Shown here: positions 1 through 9,510 of the stretch, piece after piece
Layout: every line of letters starts with the position of its first letter
Numbering within the stretch: position 1 is the stretch's first letter
From: Falsihalocynthiibacter arcticus
GTDB taxonomy: Bacteria > Pseudomonadota > Alphaproteobacteria > Rhodobacterales > Rhodobacteraceae
NCBI RefSeq assembly: GCF_000812665.2
Contig: NZ_CP014327.1
Coordinates: 1,703,501-1,767,500, forward strand
Direction: 5' to 3'
DNA: 64,000 nucleotides
The notes under the pieces: model-generated
Seen by the model: only the letters and a program-made list of their open reading frames with translations
Databases searched by the model: none
What the model was told of the DNA's origin: nothing
Position numbers and translations under genes: made by a program

Positions 1-1
1 T

Positions 2-1228
2 GAAGATGTGCGCGTTTCTGAGATTGCAAAGGCGGTAGGCACCCCGTTTTATCTCTATTCCTCGGCAACCTTCCGTCGGCATTTTAAACTGTTTGATGAT
101 GCGCTCGCGGGCATGGAGCACCTCGTTTGTTTTGCCATGAAATCCAATTCCAACCAAGCGATCCTGACCCTTTTGGCCAAAGAGGGCGCGGGTATGGATG
201 TGGTCTCGGGCGGCGAATATGCGCGCGCCAAGGCGGCGGGCGTTCCGGGCAACCGAATTGTTTTTTCCGGTGTGGGCAAGACCCGCGAGGAAATGGACGC
301 GGCTCTAATCGGTGGTATTCGCCAGTTTAATGTCGAATCCGAACCCGAGATGATTGTGCTGAATGAAGCGGCGCTGGCGCTGAATGTTGTCGCGCCGATT
401 GCTATTCGGGTGAACCCCGACGTTGATGCTAAAACCCATGAGAAAATTGCGACCGGAAAAAGCGAGAATAAATTCGGCATTCCGATTTCACGGGCAAGGG
501 AAGTCTATGCGCAGGCCGCTAGTCTTACGGGGCTGAAAATTATGGGCATTGATGTTCATATCGGTAGCCAATTGGTTGAACTTGAGCCATTTGAGCAAGC
601 CTACAAAAAGGTTCGCGAATTGACGGAAGTTCTGCGCAAAGACGGCCACGAAATCACCCGCTTGGATCTGGGCGGCGGTTTGGGCATTCCTTACGAACGC
701 TCCAACGAAGCTCCTCCCTTGCCCAAAGAATATGGTGCCCTCATTCAGGACGTTTTGGGCGATTTGGGCTGCGAAATCGAGATTGAACCGGGGCGTCTGA
801 TTTCGGGAAATGCAGGCATTTTGGTCAGCGAAGTGATCTATGTGAAGTCGGGGGAAGACCGCGAATTCCTCATTATCGACGGCGCGATGAATGATCTTGT
901 CCGCCCGTCTATGTATGGCGCGCATCACGACATTATTCCTGTGATTGAAGCCGCACCTGGGGTTGAACAGGCGAAATACGATATCGTTGGGCCCGTTTGT
1001 GAAAGTGGCGACACCTTTGCCAAGGGACGCAATATGCCGCCATTGACTGCGGGCGACCTCGTGGCATTTCGCTCGGCAGGGGCTTATGGCGCGGTTATGG
1101 CCAGTGAATACAATTCGCGGCCCCTTATTCCAGAGGTTTTGGTCGATGGTGATCAATTCGCTGTCATTCGGGCACGTCCGACCTTTCAAGATATGATTGA
1201 TCGCGATACGGTTCCTTCATGGCTTTAG
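2..1228 (+). CDS. lysA: Diaminopimelate decarboxylase, 5' end cut by window edge
   Basis: PLP-dependent (fold type III) enzyme that decarboxylates meso-diaminopimelate to L-lysine, the last step of lysine synthesis in the cytosol. Visible motifs are the PLP-lysine region CFAMKSNSN (about residue 45), the glycine-rich GGGLGIPYE phosphate-binding loop, EIEPGR, and the CESGD substrate loop near the C terminus. The frame is open to the first base (Glu-Asp precede the GTG at position 8), and family members normally carry some 10-15 more N-terminal residues, so I read this as a gene truncated by the window, not one starting at the GTG. The next gene begins about 40 bases downstream on the same strand. 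Product assignment is secure. Confidence 0.95.
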   Translation, partial: EDVRVSEIAKAVGTPFYLYSSATFRRHFKLFDDALAGMEHLVCFAMKSNSNQAILTLLAKEGAGMDVVSGGEYARAKAAGVPGNRIVFSGVGKTREEMDAALIGGIRQFNVESEPEMIVLNEAALALNVVAPIAIRVNPDVDAKTHEKIATGKSENKFGIPISRAREVYAQAASLTGLKIMGIDVHIGSQLVELEPFEQAYKKVRELTEVLRKDGHEITRLDLGGGLGIPYERSNEAPPLPKEYGALIQDVLGDLGCEIEIEPGRLISGNAGILVSEVIYVKSGEDREFLIIDGAMNDLVRPSMYGAHHDIIPVIEAAPGVEQAKYDIVGPVCESGDTFAKGRNMPPLTAGDLVAFRSAGAYGAVMASEYNSRPLIPEVLVDGDQFAVIRARPTFQDMIDRDTVPSWL

Positions 1229-1265
1229 GTTAGTCCTTGGCCAAAACCACTGCGGAGATGTGCTC

Positions 1266-3848
1266 TTGAAGTCGGCCGATGCGCAAAATAATCTGTCGAA
1301 ACGCCTTCGTTGGCCCCTTCGGTTCACGTGGGCCGGACTTGTGGCTGAGCGGTTTTTGCGCGCGTTTTGGCCCGTATATAGCCTTGTTTTTACACTCGTA
1401 GCGGCGTTTCTTTTCGGTGTGCAGGAGCGCCTGCCGTTTGTCGTGGTCGTGGGGTTGCTTGCGGCTGTCAGTGTTCTTCTCCTCGCGACTCTTGTACGGG
1501 CTGTTGCTCGTTTTCGGTTCCCGCATCGCTCCGAATCCTTGGCGCGGTTGGATTCAACCCTTGTGGGCCAGCCCCTCGCGGCTTTGACCGATGCGCAAAC
1601 TGTGGGCCTTGACGATCCGGCCTCGCGCGCGGTTTGGGAGGCGCATTTGCGCAGGATGGAAGCGAAAACGGCAAGCGCGCAGGCCCCTTGGCCCGATTTG
1701 CGTCTCGCGGATCGCGATCCAAACGGGCTGCGCTTGATGGCTGTTACCGCGCTATTGGCCGCCGTGATTTTCGGCGCACCTAAGTATTTTGGTTCCGTGA
1801 CAATCCTTTCGGACAACCTCCTCGCGGGACAGGGAGAAGCTGGGGCCCAATGGGAAGGCTGGATTCAACCGCCAAGCTATACGGGCAAACCCACGCTTTA
1901 TTTGAACGATCTGATCGCGCGTTCGGACCTTCAAGTCCCTGAGGGCAGTGTTATTGCCCTTCGGTTCTATGACGAATCCAGTGCAAACTCCCTGAAACAA
2001 AACATAGGAACGCTGCCAACAACCGCTCAAGCTTCTGCCGATTTTGGCGGCACAACCTCGCTTTCCCTTTCGGTTGAACGGTCGGGTGATCTCTCCATCA
2101 AGGGCGCATATGGAGGCGATTGGAGTATTGAAATGCTCGCGGATGCGGCACCGGAGGTGCGGCTTTCCGCGCCCCCTGTGGCCACGTTGGACGGCGAGTT
2201 GCGCCAAGAATTTCGGGCCAGTGACGACTATGGCGTGGCGGCTGGAACTCTGCGCGTCACGCTCGATTTAAGCGCGGTTGATCGGCGCTATGGCCTGCAT
2301 GCCGAACCTGATCCGCAGGAGGATTTGGTGTTGGACCTTCCCCTTGCTTTTTCAGCGGAGTCCGCCGATTTTACCGAAACGGCTGTTGAAGATTTCGCGC
2401 CAAATCTTTGGGCGGGGTTGCCGGTAACCTTAGCGCTGCAAGTCGAGGATGATTTAGAGCAAACGAGCGCTGTTGAGATTTTGGAAACGACCCTCCCCAA
2501 ACGCAAGTTTTTTCACCCACTCGCGGCGAGTGTTGTCGAAGCCCGACGCGACATTTTATGGGCCCGCAGCAATGGGCTCCGTGCCGAGCAGGTTTTGCGG
2601 GCCGTGATGCATGTTCCCCAAGATATGAACCTCGACGAGAGTGGCTTTCTTATGCTGCGTGTCGCCCTGCAACGCCTGGCAATGGCAAATATCGACGGGC
2701 TAAATCCTCAAGAGCAAACGATGATTGCCGATGCGCTGTGGGAGATTGCGCTGCGCATTGAAGACGGCGGTCTTGAGGATGCAAAGGCACGTCTGGAACG
2801 CGCGCAAGATCGCCTTGCGGAGGCAATGGAACGTGGGGCCAGTGACGAAGAAATCGCCGAGTTGATGCACGAATTGCGCGAGGCGATGGACGATTATGTC
2901 AAACAACTCGCCCAAACTTCGGAGCCAAATCCAGACCAACAAAGCGCCCAAAATCAAGACTCCACGGATGTGACGCAAGACGAGATTGACGCGTTGATGG
3001 ATCAAATCCAAGACTTGATGGAGCAGGGTCGGATGGCGGAAGCCCAGCAACTTCTTGAGATGTTGCGCGAGATGATGGAAAATATGCAAGTCACGCAGGG
3101 CGGCGAAGGCAACGGCCCACAAACACCTGCCGAACGTGCGATGGAAGACCTGCAAGAGACCCTTCGCGATCAGCAAGACCTCTCGGATGAAGCTTTTCGC
3201 AACCTCCAAGAACGCTACAACCCGTCAACCCCACAGGGCCAAGACCCTTCGGCGCAGCCAAGCGAGGACGGCCAAGAAGGGGAGGGCGCAACAGGCGAAC
3301 AACAGCTTGGTGAGGGGGGCGGCAAGGGCAACGAGGAAACCGATCAAGGCCAACCTGGTGGGAGCGAGTCGTTGGCGCAACGGCAGCAAGCCCTTCGGGA
3401 TGAATTGAGCCGCCAAGAGCAGGCTTTAGGCGAGGGGAGCGATGGCGGGTCCCGCGAAGCGCTTGATCGCGCGGGGCGGGCAATGGAAGAGGCTGAAAAT
3501 GCGCTGGAAGACGAAGACATTCCGCTCGCGTTGGACCGTCAATCAGAGGCGATAGAAGAATTGCGCGAAGGGATGCGTGCCCTTGGTCAGGCCATGGCGG
3601 AAGACTCCAATAGCGCTGAGGGCGAGGATGGCCAAACCGCACAGGGCGAAGGGCGTGACGGTGGCGACCCCCTCGGACGCGCGCCCGGAACAAGCGGGGC
3701 GTCCCGCAGTGACAGCCCCTTTGCCGATGGCGAAAACCCCTATGGCCGTGCACGCGAATTGCTAGACGAATTGCGCCGTCGAGAAGGGGACAAGACCCGC
3801 CCAGACCAAGAATTGGAATACCTTCGCCGCCTAATCGATCAATTCTAA
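1266..3848 (+). CDS. TIGR02302/DUF4175-family membrane protein
   Basis: Large protein (about 860 aa) of a family common in alphaproteobacteria and without an established function. The N-terminal 150 residues contain two closely spaced hydrophobic segments (from FWPVYSLVFTLVAAFLFG on) and a third near residue 160 (LMAVTALLAAVIFG). A long presumably extracytoplasmic beta-rich region follows. The last 300 residues are strongly acidic and rich in Gln, Glu and Gly with predicted helical or coiled character (repeated EQGRMAEAQQLLEMLREMM-like text). Start: GGAG at 1254-1257 is 8 bases before a TTG at 1266 but only 2 bases before a GTG at 1260, so TTG is preferred; the reading frame also extends further upstream into lysA. 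It lies just downstream of lysA. Confidence 0.8.
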   Translation: MKSADAQNNLSKRLRWPLRFTWAGLVAERFLRAFWPVYSLVFTLVAAFLFGVQERLPFVVVVGLLAAVSVLLLATLVRAVARFRFPHRSESLARLDSTLVGQPLAALTDAQTVGLDDPASRAVWEAHLRRMEAKTASAQAPWPDLRLADRDPNGLRLMAVTALLAAVIFGAPKYFGSVTILSDNLLAGQGEAGAQWEGWIQPPSYTGKPTLYLNDLIARSDLQVPEGSVIALRFYDESSANSLKQNIGTLPTTAQASADFGGTTSLSLSVERSGDLSIKGAYGGDWSIEMLADAAPEVRLSAPPVATLDGELRQEFRASDDYGVAAGTLRVTLDLSAVDRRYGLHAEPDPQEDLVLDLPLAFSAESADFTETAVEDFAPNLWAGLPVTLALQVEDDLEQTSAVEILETTLPKRKFFHPLAASVVEARRDILWARSNGLRAEQVLRAVMHVPQDMNLDESGFLMLRVALQRLAMANIDGLNPQEQTMIADALWEIALRIEDGGLEDAKARLERAQDRLAEAMERGASDEEIAELMHELREAMDDYVKQLAQTSEPNPDQQSAQNQDSTDVTQDEIDALMDQIQDLMEQGRMAEAQQLLEMLREMMENMQVTQGGEGNGPQTPAERAMEDLQETLRDQQDLSDEAFRNLQERYNPSTPQGQDPSAQPSEDGQEGEGATGEQQLGEGGGKGNEETDQGQPGGSESLAQRQQALRDELSRQEQALGEGSDGGSREALDRAGRAMEEAENALEDEDIPLALDRQSEAIEELREGMRALGQAMAEDSNSAEGEDGQTAQGEGRDGGDPLGRAPGTSGASRSDSPFADGENPYGRARELLDELRRREGDKTRPDQELEYLRRLIDQF

Positions 3849-3857
3849 ATGGCCGAA

Positions 3858-3882
3858 AAGCCCGCCTACTGGCTGGGGGCTT
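3858..3882. terminator. Stem-loop between convergent genes
   Basis: AAGCCC (3858-3863) and GGGCTT (3877-3882) form a 6 bp stem between the TIGR02302 gene and the convergent zinc-ribbon gene. Read on the minus strand it is followed by TTTC, so it would serve the minus-strand gene better. It overlaps that gene's stop codon. A weak candidate. Confidence 0.35.
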
Positions 3883-4714
3883 CGTCGGTGTTGATTTTGG
3901 CGATGAGCGTTTCCATAAGGGTATCGATCTTTACGCGACCTTGATCCGCACTCCGCACAAACGATTTCAACGCAGGATCAATCGCTGGCACTTTGGCCCC
4001 GATTTGCGGAGCAAATGTGTAAACCAGAAGCAAGGCTGCCACGAGAACAATAATCAGACTAAAACCTGTGCGAAAACCACTTCGCTTGTTTGGGGCCTCT
4101 TCGTCAGTCTCTTTTGAAACGCCGGTTTTACGATCGGATGTGGCGCGCAATGTGGAATTGATTTCTTCAATGTCTGGCAATAAATCGCGGCGCGAACTCG
4201 GAGAGCCATCGGACACATCCTCGGGCTCTATGCCGCGCAACCGCGCTGTACGCTCGCGCACGGCTTCTTCAACATCGGGTTCGTCTGGAAAACTCTTTGA
4301 GCGTTGCTCTGGCGCTTCCAAGCCCATATCGGTTTGGGTTTCAAGGTTTGCACCACCTTCGCTAAGCCGCGCTTGGGTTTCCCGCTCCGCTTCCTCGCGC
4401 AAGACCTGCATGAGGGTCGAATCAAGGCTCGCACGTTCCGGTCCCTGTGCCGTCGTCGTCTCGGACTCCGCTTGCGCTGCAGGCTCAGCCTCCACAATTT
4501 CTTCTATTTCGGGGGCATCTTGGTCACCCGTTTGATCCGCATTCTCGGCAAAAATGTCGTCTTCGAGGTCGGATTTTATGTCGTCATCTTGCGTTGCGGC
4601 GGCTTGAAACCACGTGTCACCACAGCTTGAACATTGCACATCGCGCCCGTTTTCGGAGATGAGACGGCTTTCGACCTCATAATGGGCATCGCAATTAGGG
4701 CAAATCAGCCTCAT
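3866..4714 (-). CDS. MJ0042-type zinc-ribbon, single-pass membrane protein
   Basis: Starts with a zinc ribbon: CPNC at residues 5-8 and CSSC about 20 residues later (family MJ0042, typically MRLxCPxCxAxYEV). A long acidic linker rich in Glu, Asp and Thr follows, then one membrane segment near residue 230 (GFSLIIVLVAALLLVYTFAP) and a short C-terminal tail. Length 282 aa. The start is chosen at ATG 4712-4714 because AGGAAGGAG lies just upstream and the zinc ribbon begins at residue 1. It is divergent from ftsE, about 160 bases away. Known relatives are of uncertain function, though related zinc-ribbon membrane proteins have been linked to cell-envelope processes. The domain call is solid and the role unknown. 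Confidence 0.8.
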   Translation of the reverse strand: MRLICPNCDAHYEVESRLISENGRDVQCSSCGDTWFQAAATQDDDIKSDLEDDIFAENADQTGDQDAPEIEEIVEAEPAAQAESETTTAQGPERASLDSTLMQVLREEAERETQARLSEGGANLETQTDMGLEAPEQRSKSFPDEPDVEEAVRERTARLRGIEPEDVSDGSPSSRRDLLPDIEEINSTLRATSDRKTGVSKETDEEAPNKRSGFRTGFSLIIVLVAALLLVYTFAPQIGAKVPAIDPALKSFVRSADQGRVKIDTLMETLIAKINTDEAPSQ

Positions 4715-4877
4715 CGCTACTCCTTCCTGTCGTGCGGATTTTCCGCGTTTATTGTTTCCACTCTTGCGCGAAACATTAACAGGCGGAAAAGAAAACACAA
4801 AGGTTTTGGCCACAGCCATTGCAACCTTTCGCGCGCTTGGGCAAAACTGTGGCAGATTAACCGATAAGGACTCGCTG

Positions 4878-5549
4878 GTGATTGAACTTCAAAATGTTTC
4901 CTATGGCTATGGCGGAGGAGACTTACTCTCTGGTTTGTCGCTCAAACTGGCACCGGGTTCATTCCACTTTCTGACGGGTCCTTCGGGGGCCGGAAAGACA
5001 ACGTTTCTGAAACTTTGCTACATGCAATTGCGCGCCACCTCGGGGCAGGTTCAGGTGTTTGGCAAAGATGTCAGCACCATGAGTCGCGATGACATCGCCC
5101 ATAATCGAAGCCGCATTGGGGTGGTTCATCAGGATTGTAATTTCCTCGACCACCTGTCGCTGACCGAAAACGTGGCATTACCGCTGGCGGTAACGGGGCG
5201 CCAAGTGAACATGGAAGACATGAAGGACCTCTTGCAATGGGTCGGGTTGGATAAACGCAAAACCTTCCGGCCACCGGAACTTTCTGGCGGCGAACGGCAA
5301 CGCGCGGCACTCGCGCGGGCGGTCATCCAATCGCCTGATGTGATCCTTGCGGATGAACCAACGGGGAATGTCGATTGGGAAATGTCCCAACGCCTGCTGT
5401 CGCTCTTGGTGGAACTTAATCGGATGGGCAAAACGATTATGATTGCAACGCATGATCTCAATCTGATCCGGACGGCCAAAAAGCAAGTAAATGCAAGGGT
5501 TTTGCGCATCTCAGACAAAACGCTACACCTTGCAGGAGCCGACCTATGA
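4878..5549 (+). CDS. ftsE: Cell division ATP-binding protein FtsE
   Basis: ABC ATPase subunit of the FtsEX complex, which couples the divisome to periplasmic peptidoglycan hydrolase activation. Walker A is GPSGAGKTT (about residues 34-42), signature LSGGERQR, Walker B VILADEPTG, and the H-loop is in IATHDL. Length 223 aa matches the family. The GTG start at 4878 is preceded by AAGGA (4866-4870); the frame extends upstream without homology. The stop codon overlaps the ftsX start (ATGA), indicating translational coupling. Confidence 0.95.
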   Translation: MIELQNVSYGYGGGDLLSGLSLKLAPGSFHFLTGPSGAGKTTFLKLCYMQLRATSGQVQVFGKDVSTMSRDDIAHNRSRIGVVHQDCNFLDHLSLTENVALPLAVTGRQVNMEDMKDLLQWVGLDKRKTFRPPELSGGERQRAALARAVIQSPDVILADEPTGNVDWEMSQRLLSLLVELNRMGKTIMIATHDLNLIRTAKKQVNARVLRISDKTLHLAGADL

Positions 5550-6451
5550 GGGCCCTTCTTGAGCGGGTGACGCGGTTTCTTGACGGTGGCGAAGCTTCAC
5601 ATAACGTCGTTCCACCTGCTGGATTTACGGCCACGCTGACGTTGTTTACGGCGGGGGCCATGGGGTTTCTGGCGGTGTTTGCGCTGGCGCTATCGCTGGC
5701 GACGGATAGGTTGGCAAATCGCTGGGCGTCTGAATTGGCCCGCACCGCCACCGTCCGTATTTCCGCCCCTTTAGGGCAGGTCGAGGCACAAACGCAAGCC
5801 GCGCTTCGGGTGTTGGAAACGACGCCAGGCGTTGCTTCTGCGCGGGCCTTTGACCTTGAGGAACAAAAGGCGCTCCTTGCCCCATGGTTTGGGCCTGATT
5901 TACCCATCGAAACCCTGCCGATCCCCCAATTGATCGAGGTTTTGGAAGACGAGGAAGGCTACGACGCTGAAGGGTTGAGCCTTCGCCTGCGCGCGGAAGC
6001 TCCGGGAGCCGTTCTTGACGATCATACGCGCTGGCGGCGACCCCTTGTGAAAGCTGCGGAGCGGCTTCGGATGCTCGGCCTGATTTCGATTGCACTTATT
6101 ACGGCGGCAACGGGCGCGATGATTACCCTCGCGGCAAACTCGGCCCTTGCGGCAAACGCACAAATAATAGGCGTCCTTCGCTTGGTCGGGGCGCGTGACA
6201 TCTTTATCGCACGCGCTTTCGTGCGCCGCTTCACAATTCGGGCCTTTGTTGGCGCGGCCATTGGCACCCTATTCGCAACAACCGCTATCGCCTTCCTGCC
6301 CCGCACCGACGCTGCGGGCGGATTTCTCACAGGGCTTGGCTTTCAAGGTTTCCACTGGCTCTATCCCATGCTTGTGCCCGTTTTATCATCACTCGTCGCT
6401 TATAGCGCGACCCGCTATTCCGCTCTGCGCGTTTTGAAAGGGCTCACATGA
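5546..6451 (+). CDS. ftsX: Cell division protein FtsX
   Basis: Integral membrane partner of FtsE (301 aa). The first membrane segment (FTAGAMGFLAVFALALSLA, about residues 33-51) is followed by a periplasmic loop of roughly 110 residues, then three more membrane segments (ISIALITAATGAMITLAA; AFVGAAIGTLFATTAIAFL; LVPVLSSLVAYSA). This is the standard four-helix FtsX layout. It overlaps ftsE at its start and plsC at its stop by four bases each, so the three genes read as one operon. Confidence 0.92.
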   Translation: MRALLERVTRFLDGGEASHNVVPPAGFTATLTLFTAGAMGFLAVFALALSLATDRLANRWASELARTATVRISAPLGQVEAQTQAALRVLETTPGVASARAFDLEEQKALLAPWFGPDLPIETLPIPQLIEVLEDEEGYDAEGLSLRLRAEAPGAVLDDHTRWRRPLVKAAERLRMLGLISIALITAATGAMITLAANSALAANAQIIGVLRLVGARDIFIARAFVRRFTIRAFVGAAIGTLFATTAIAFLPRTDAAGGFLTGLGFQGFHWLYPMLVPVLSSLVAYSATRYSALRVLKGLT

Positions 6452-7176
6452 CTTACGCCATTCAATGGGTTCGATCCCTTCTGTTTAGCATTCAGATGTA
6501 TGTGATGATGTTTGTGCTCGCGTTGTATTACACGCCGCGTGCGGTGTTTAATCGCGACTATGCGTTCCATGGCGTCCACACTTATTGCCGCTATGTGCGT
6601 TGGAGTGCGGCGTGGATGATCGGGTTGAAAACCGAGGTGCGGGGTGAAATCCCGACCGACGAGGTGTTGATTGCGTCCAAACACCAGAGCTTTCTTGATA
6701 TCATTATGATTGTCTCTGAAGTGCCGCGTCCGAAGTTCATTATGAAAGCGATCCTACGATTTGCGCCGATTTTGGGGTGGTACGGAATGCGCATTGGCTG
6801 TGTTCCTGTGGATCGTGGCAAGCGCGGCGCGGCGATTAAAAAGATGATTGCGGATGTGAAGTCCGGCGCACAACTCCCCGGCCAATTGATTATTTATCCA
6901 CAAGGGACGCGTGTCGCACCGGGCGTGGAGCGCCAGTACAAAGCGGGTGTAGGCATTCTATATACCCAGACAGGTCAAGCCTGCGTCCCTGCCGCCACCA
7001 ATGTCGGGGTGTTTTGGCCGCGTCACGGGATTTATCGCAAACAAGGCACGGCGGTCGTTGAGTTTTTCCCACCAATCGCCCCTGGATTGCCGACCAAGGA
7101 ATTCATGGAGAAACTCGAAGACATCATTGAGCCTGCGTCAGAACGTTTGGCTCTTGAAGCATGCTTCGCTGGCTAG
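6448..7176 (+). CDS. plsC: 1-acyl-sn-glycerol-3-phosphate acyltransferase
   Basis: Acyltransferase that converts lysophosphatidate to phosphatidate at the inner membrane. The HX4D catalytic box is KHQSFLD (about residue 74), and the substrate motif region is [12 protein letters not shown]. An N-terminal hydrophobic helix ([18 protein letters not shown]) anchors it. 242 aa is typical. The start codon overlaps the ftsX stop, and the end overlaps the convergent accA by the four bases CTAG. Confidence 0.9.
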   Translation: MTYAIQWVRSLLFSIQMYVMMFVLALYYTPRAVFNRDYAFHGVHTYCRYVRWSAAWMIGLKTEVRGEIPTDEVLIASKHQSFLDIIMIVSEVPRPKFIMKAILRFAPILGWYGMRIGCVPVDRGKRGAAIKKMIADVKSGAQLPGQLIIYPQGTRVAPGVERQYKAGVGILYTQTGQACVPAATNVGVFWPRHGIYRKQGTAVVEFFPPIAPGLPTKEFMEKLEDIIEPASERLALEACFAG

Positions 7177-8135
7177 GCCGAAAGGCCTTTCGCGCCCAAG
7201 TCGAGGAACTTTTTGCGGCGTTCCTTGATGAGGACGTCCGGTTTCTTTTTGGCATGCAATTTCAGATGCTTTTCGATAGATTTTCCCACCGCAGCAATAG
7301 TCGCATGTGGAGCGCGATGCGCGCCGCCGATGGGTTCTGGAATAACTTCGTCCGCCACGCCAAGTGTTAACAAATCCTGTGCTGTAATGCGCAGCGCCTC
7401 GGCCGCTTCGCGCATCCGCGCGGCATCTTTCCAGAGGATCGACGCACAGCCTTCGGGGGAAATCACGGAATAAACCGAGTGCTCTAACATCACGAGCGTA
7501 TTGCCCGCCGCCAAAGCCACGGCCCCGCCCGATCCGCCTTCCCCGATCACAACCGTGATCATGGGTACGCCGAGTTTGAGGCATTTTTCTGTACACCGCG
7601 CGATGGCTTCGGATTGGCCGCGCTCTTCAGCGCCTTTGCCGGGAAACGCGCCGGTTGTGTCAACGAGTGTGATGACGGGAAGGTTAAAACGGTCGGCGAG
7701 GTCCATCAAACGGATGGCTTTGCGATAGCCTTCGGGCCGCGCCATGCCAAAATTCCGCTCGACGCGGGATTTAGTGTCGGAACCTTTTTCTTGGCCGATA
7801 ACCACAACGGCTTGGCCGCCCAAACGCGCAAGGCCACCAATAACCGCAAGATCGTCTGCGAAGTTCCGATCGCCCGCTAGGAGCGTGAAATCGGTGAAAA
7901 GTTGCTCGATATAGTCGAGGCAATGCGGGCGATCAGGGTGCCGCGCTACTTGGCATTTGCGCCACGCCGTTAGATGGGAATACAAATCTTTCAACAGAAT
8001 CTGTGCCTTGGCATCAAGTGCCTTGGCCTCTGCCTCTACGTCCATCTCATCATTCGCCCGCGCCATCGCGCGTAGCTCCTCGGCTTTGCCTTCGATTTCC
8101 GCCAAGGGTTTTTCAAATTCGAGATAATTGTTCAT
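7173..8135 (-). CDS. accA: Acetyl-CoA carboxylase carboxyltransferase subunit alpha
   Basis: Alpha subunit of the carboxyltransferase half of bacterial acetyl-CoA carboxylase, making malonyl-CoA for fatty acid synthesis. Recognised by the N-terminal helix [14 protein letters not shown], the [19 protein letters not shown] segment, [16 protein letters not shown] and the oxyanion region [12 protein letters not shown]. The start is set at ATG 8133-8135 ([11 protein letters not shown]), giving 320 aa, the usual length. An in-frame upstream start at 8159 adds eight unlikely residues. The next gene upstream on the same strand is mcl1, about 150 bases away. Confidence 0.95.
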   Translation of the reverse strand: MNNYLEFEKPLAEIEGKAEELRAMARANDEMDVEAEAKALDAKAQILLKDLYSHLTAWRKCQVARHPDRPHCLDYIEQLFTDFTLLAGDRNFADDLAVIGGLARLGGQAVVVIGQEKGSDTKSRVERNFGMARPEGYRKAIRLMDLADRFNLPVITLVDTTGAFPGKGAEERGQSEAIARCTEKCLKLGVPMITVVIGEGGSGGAVALAAGNTLVMLEHSVYSVISPEGCASILWKDAARMREAAEALRITAQDLLTLGVADEVIPEPIGGAHRAPHATIAAVGKSIEKHLKLHAKKKPDVLIKERRKKFLDLGAKGLSA

Positions 8136-8284
8136 TGCCGTCTCCACGTCGCTTTGCACAGATATATGACGCTCTACAGCAGTATTTGCAATGTCTGTAG
8201 TTGGCTAAGGTGCAGCTAAATGCGCGCGAACGGGCCTACTACGACCTTTCCCGCAGAAAGTGGCATGTATTTTGGCAATTAGCT

Positions 8285-9244
8285 TTACGCTCCCTGAATC
8301 AACTCAGATTGACGCACAATAACTTGCGCCTGTTTGATGCTGGCAATATCGACCAAACGCCCCTTATAAACCGTGGCACCTTCGCCCTTGGTGTTGGCGG
8401 CGTCCATTGCGGCGAGGATTTCGCGCGCTTCGGCAACTTGGGCCTCCGACGGGGTGAATACCTCATTTGCGATGCCGATTTGTTTGGGATGGATGGCCCA
8501 TTTCCCAACCATGCCGAGGGTCGCCGAGCGCCGCGCCTGTGCGCGATAGCCCTCATCATCCGAAAAATCTCCAAACGGGCCATCAACGGGCAAAATCCCA
8601 TGCGTACGGCACGCTGCAACAATCGCCGCTTGCGCCCAATGCCACGGATCAGACCAATGTTGGACCCCATCGCGCAGCATGTAATAATTCTCCTGCGTGC
8701 CACCAATCCCCGTCGTTTGCATCCCCATCGAGGCCGCAAAATCAGCTGCTCCAAGACTCATCGCTTGCAACCGTGGGCTGGAGGCAGCGATTTCTTCGAC
8801 ATGAGAAAGGCCCGCCGCGCTTTCGATGATGACCTCAAAGGAGATCCGTTTGCTGCGGCCTTTCGCGGCTTCAATGGCACTCACGAGGGCGTCGACAGCA
8901 TAGACATCGGCGGCGCACCCAACTTTGGGGATCATAATTTGATCCAGCCGATCACCCGCTTGTTCAAGCAGGTCAACAACGTCGCGATACCAATAAGGCG
9001 TATCAAGGCTGTTGATCCGCACGGACAAAAGTTTGCTACCCCAATCGACATCGCTGATCGCGGCGATGATATTGGCCCGCGCGATGTCTTTATCCGCAGG
9101 GGCGACGCTGTCTTCAAGATCAAGATTGATCACATCCGCCGCGCTGGCGGCCATTTTTTCAAAGAGCGCAGGCCGCGAGCCGGGGCCGAAAAGCTGACAG
9201 CGGTTGGGACGGGCAGGGGCGGTAGGCTGTATGCGAAAACTCAT
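8285..9244 (-). CDS. mcl1: L-malyl-CoA/beta-methylmalyl-CoA lyase (HpcH/HpaI family)
   Basis: CoA-ester lyase of the citrate-lyase beta-like family. It cleaves beta-methylmalyl-CoA to glyoxylate and propionyl-CoA, and L-malyl-CoA to acetyl-CoA and glyoxylate. Features are the N-terminal RPNRCQLFGPGSRPALFEK stretch, INLDLEDSVAP (Mg-binding acidic pair), FEVIIESAAGL with the conserved Glu, LGAADFAASMG, and GKWAIHPKQI. At 319 aa and in text it closely resembles the Rhodobacter Mcl1 I know from memory. This enzyme belongs to the ethylmalonyl-CoA pathway for acetate assimilation. A 370-residue open frame on the opposite strand over the same bases is a shadow. Confidence 0.9.
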   Translation of the reverse strand: MSFRIQPTAPARPNRCQLFGPGSRPALFEKMAASAADVINLDLEDSVAPADKDIARANIIAAISDVDWGSKLLSVRINSLDTPYWYRDVVDLLEQAGDRLDQIMIPKVGCAADVYAVDALVSAIEAAKGRSKRISFEVIIESAAGLSHVEEIAASSPRLQAMSLGAADFAASMGMQTTGIGGTQENYYMLRDGVQHWSDPWHWAQAAIVAACRTHGILPVDGPFGDFSDDEGYRAQARRSATLGMVGKWAIHPKQIGIANEVFTPSEAQVAEAREILAAMDAANTKGEGATVYKGRLVDIASIKQAQVIVRQSELIQGA

Positions 9245-9510
9245 GGGGGCCTCAATGGGTGCGTAAGTTTATTTCAATTGTTGCTTTTGGTTTGGTATAT
9301 TCTTGCGCGATGAATCGCAAGCCCTTTGTGCAACTGCAGCAATCGCCCGCGCATGAAAGGAATCTCCGTATTTCAGATCAGTGTTCGTAATTTCTTTCAT
9401 ACTATTACCACTTGTCGGTGTAATCTTCGAAAATTACGTCGAAATGAGCGAAGCTTGAGAGGAAGTTCTAACCGAAATGAGGGATGCTCCCCCCAACATA
9501 GGAGCGCAAC

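Noticed and set aside
488-1189. 233-residue minus-strand open frame
   Set aside because: Antisense to lysA, which carries all expected decarboxylase motifs.
8201-9313. 370-residue plus-strand open frame
   Set aside because: It is opposite mcl1, which has full family motifs; the plus frame has no recognisable domain and unusual composition rich in Arg, His and Asn.
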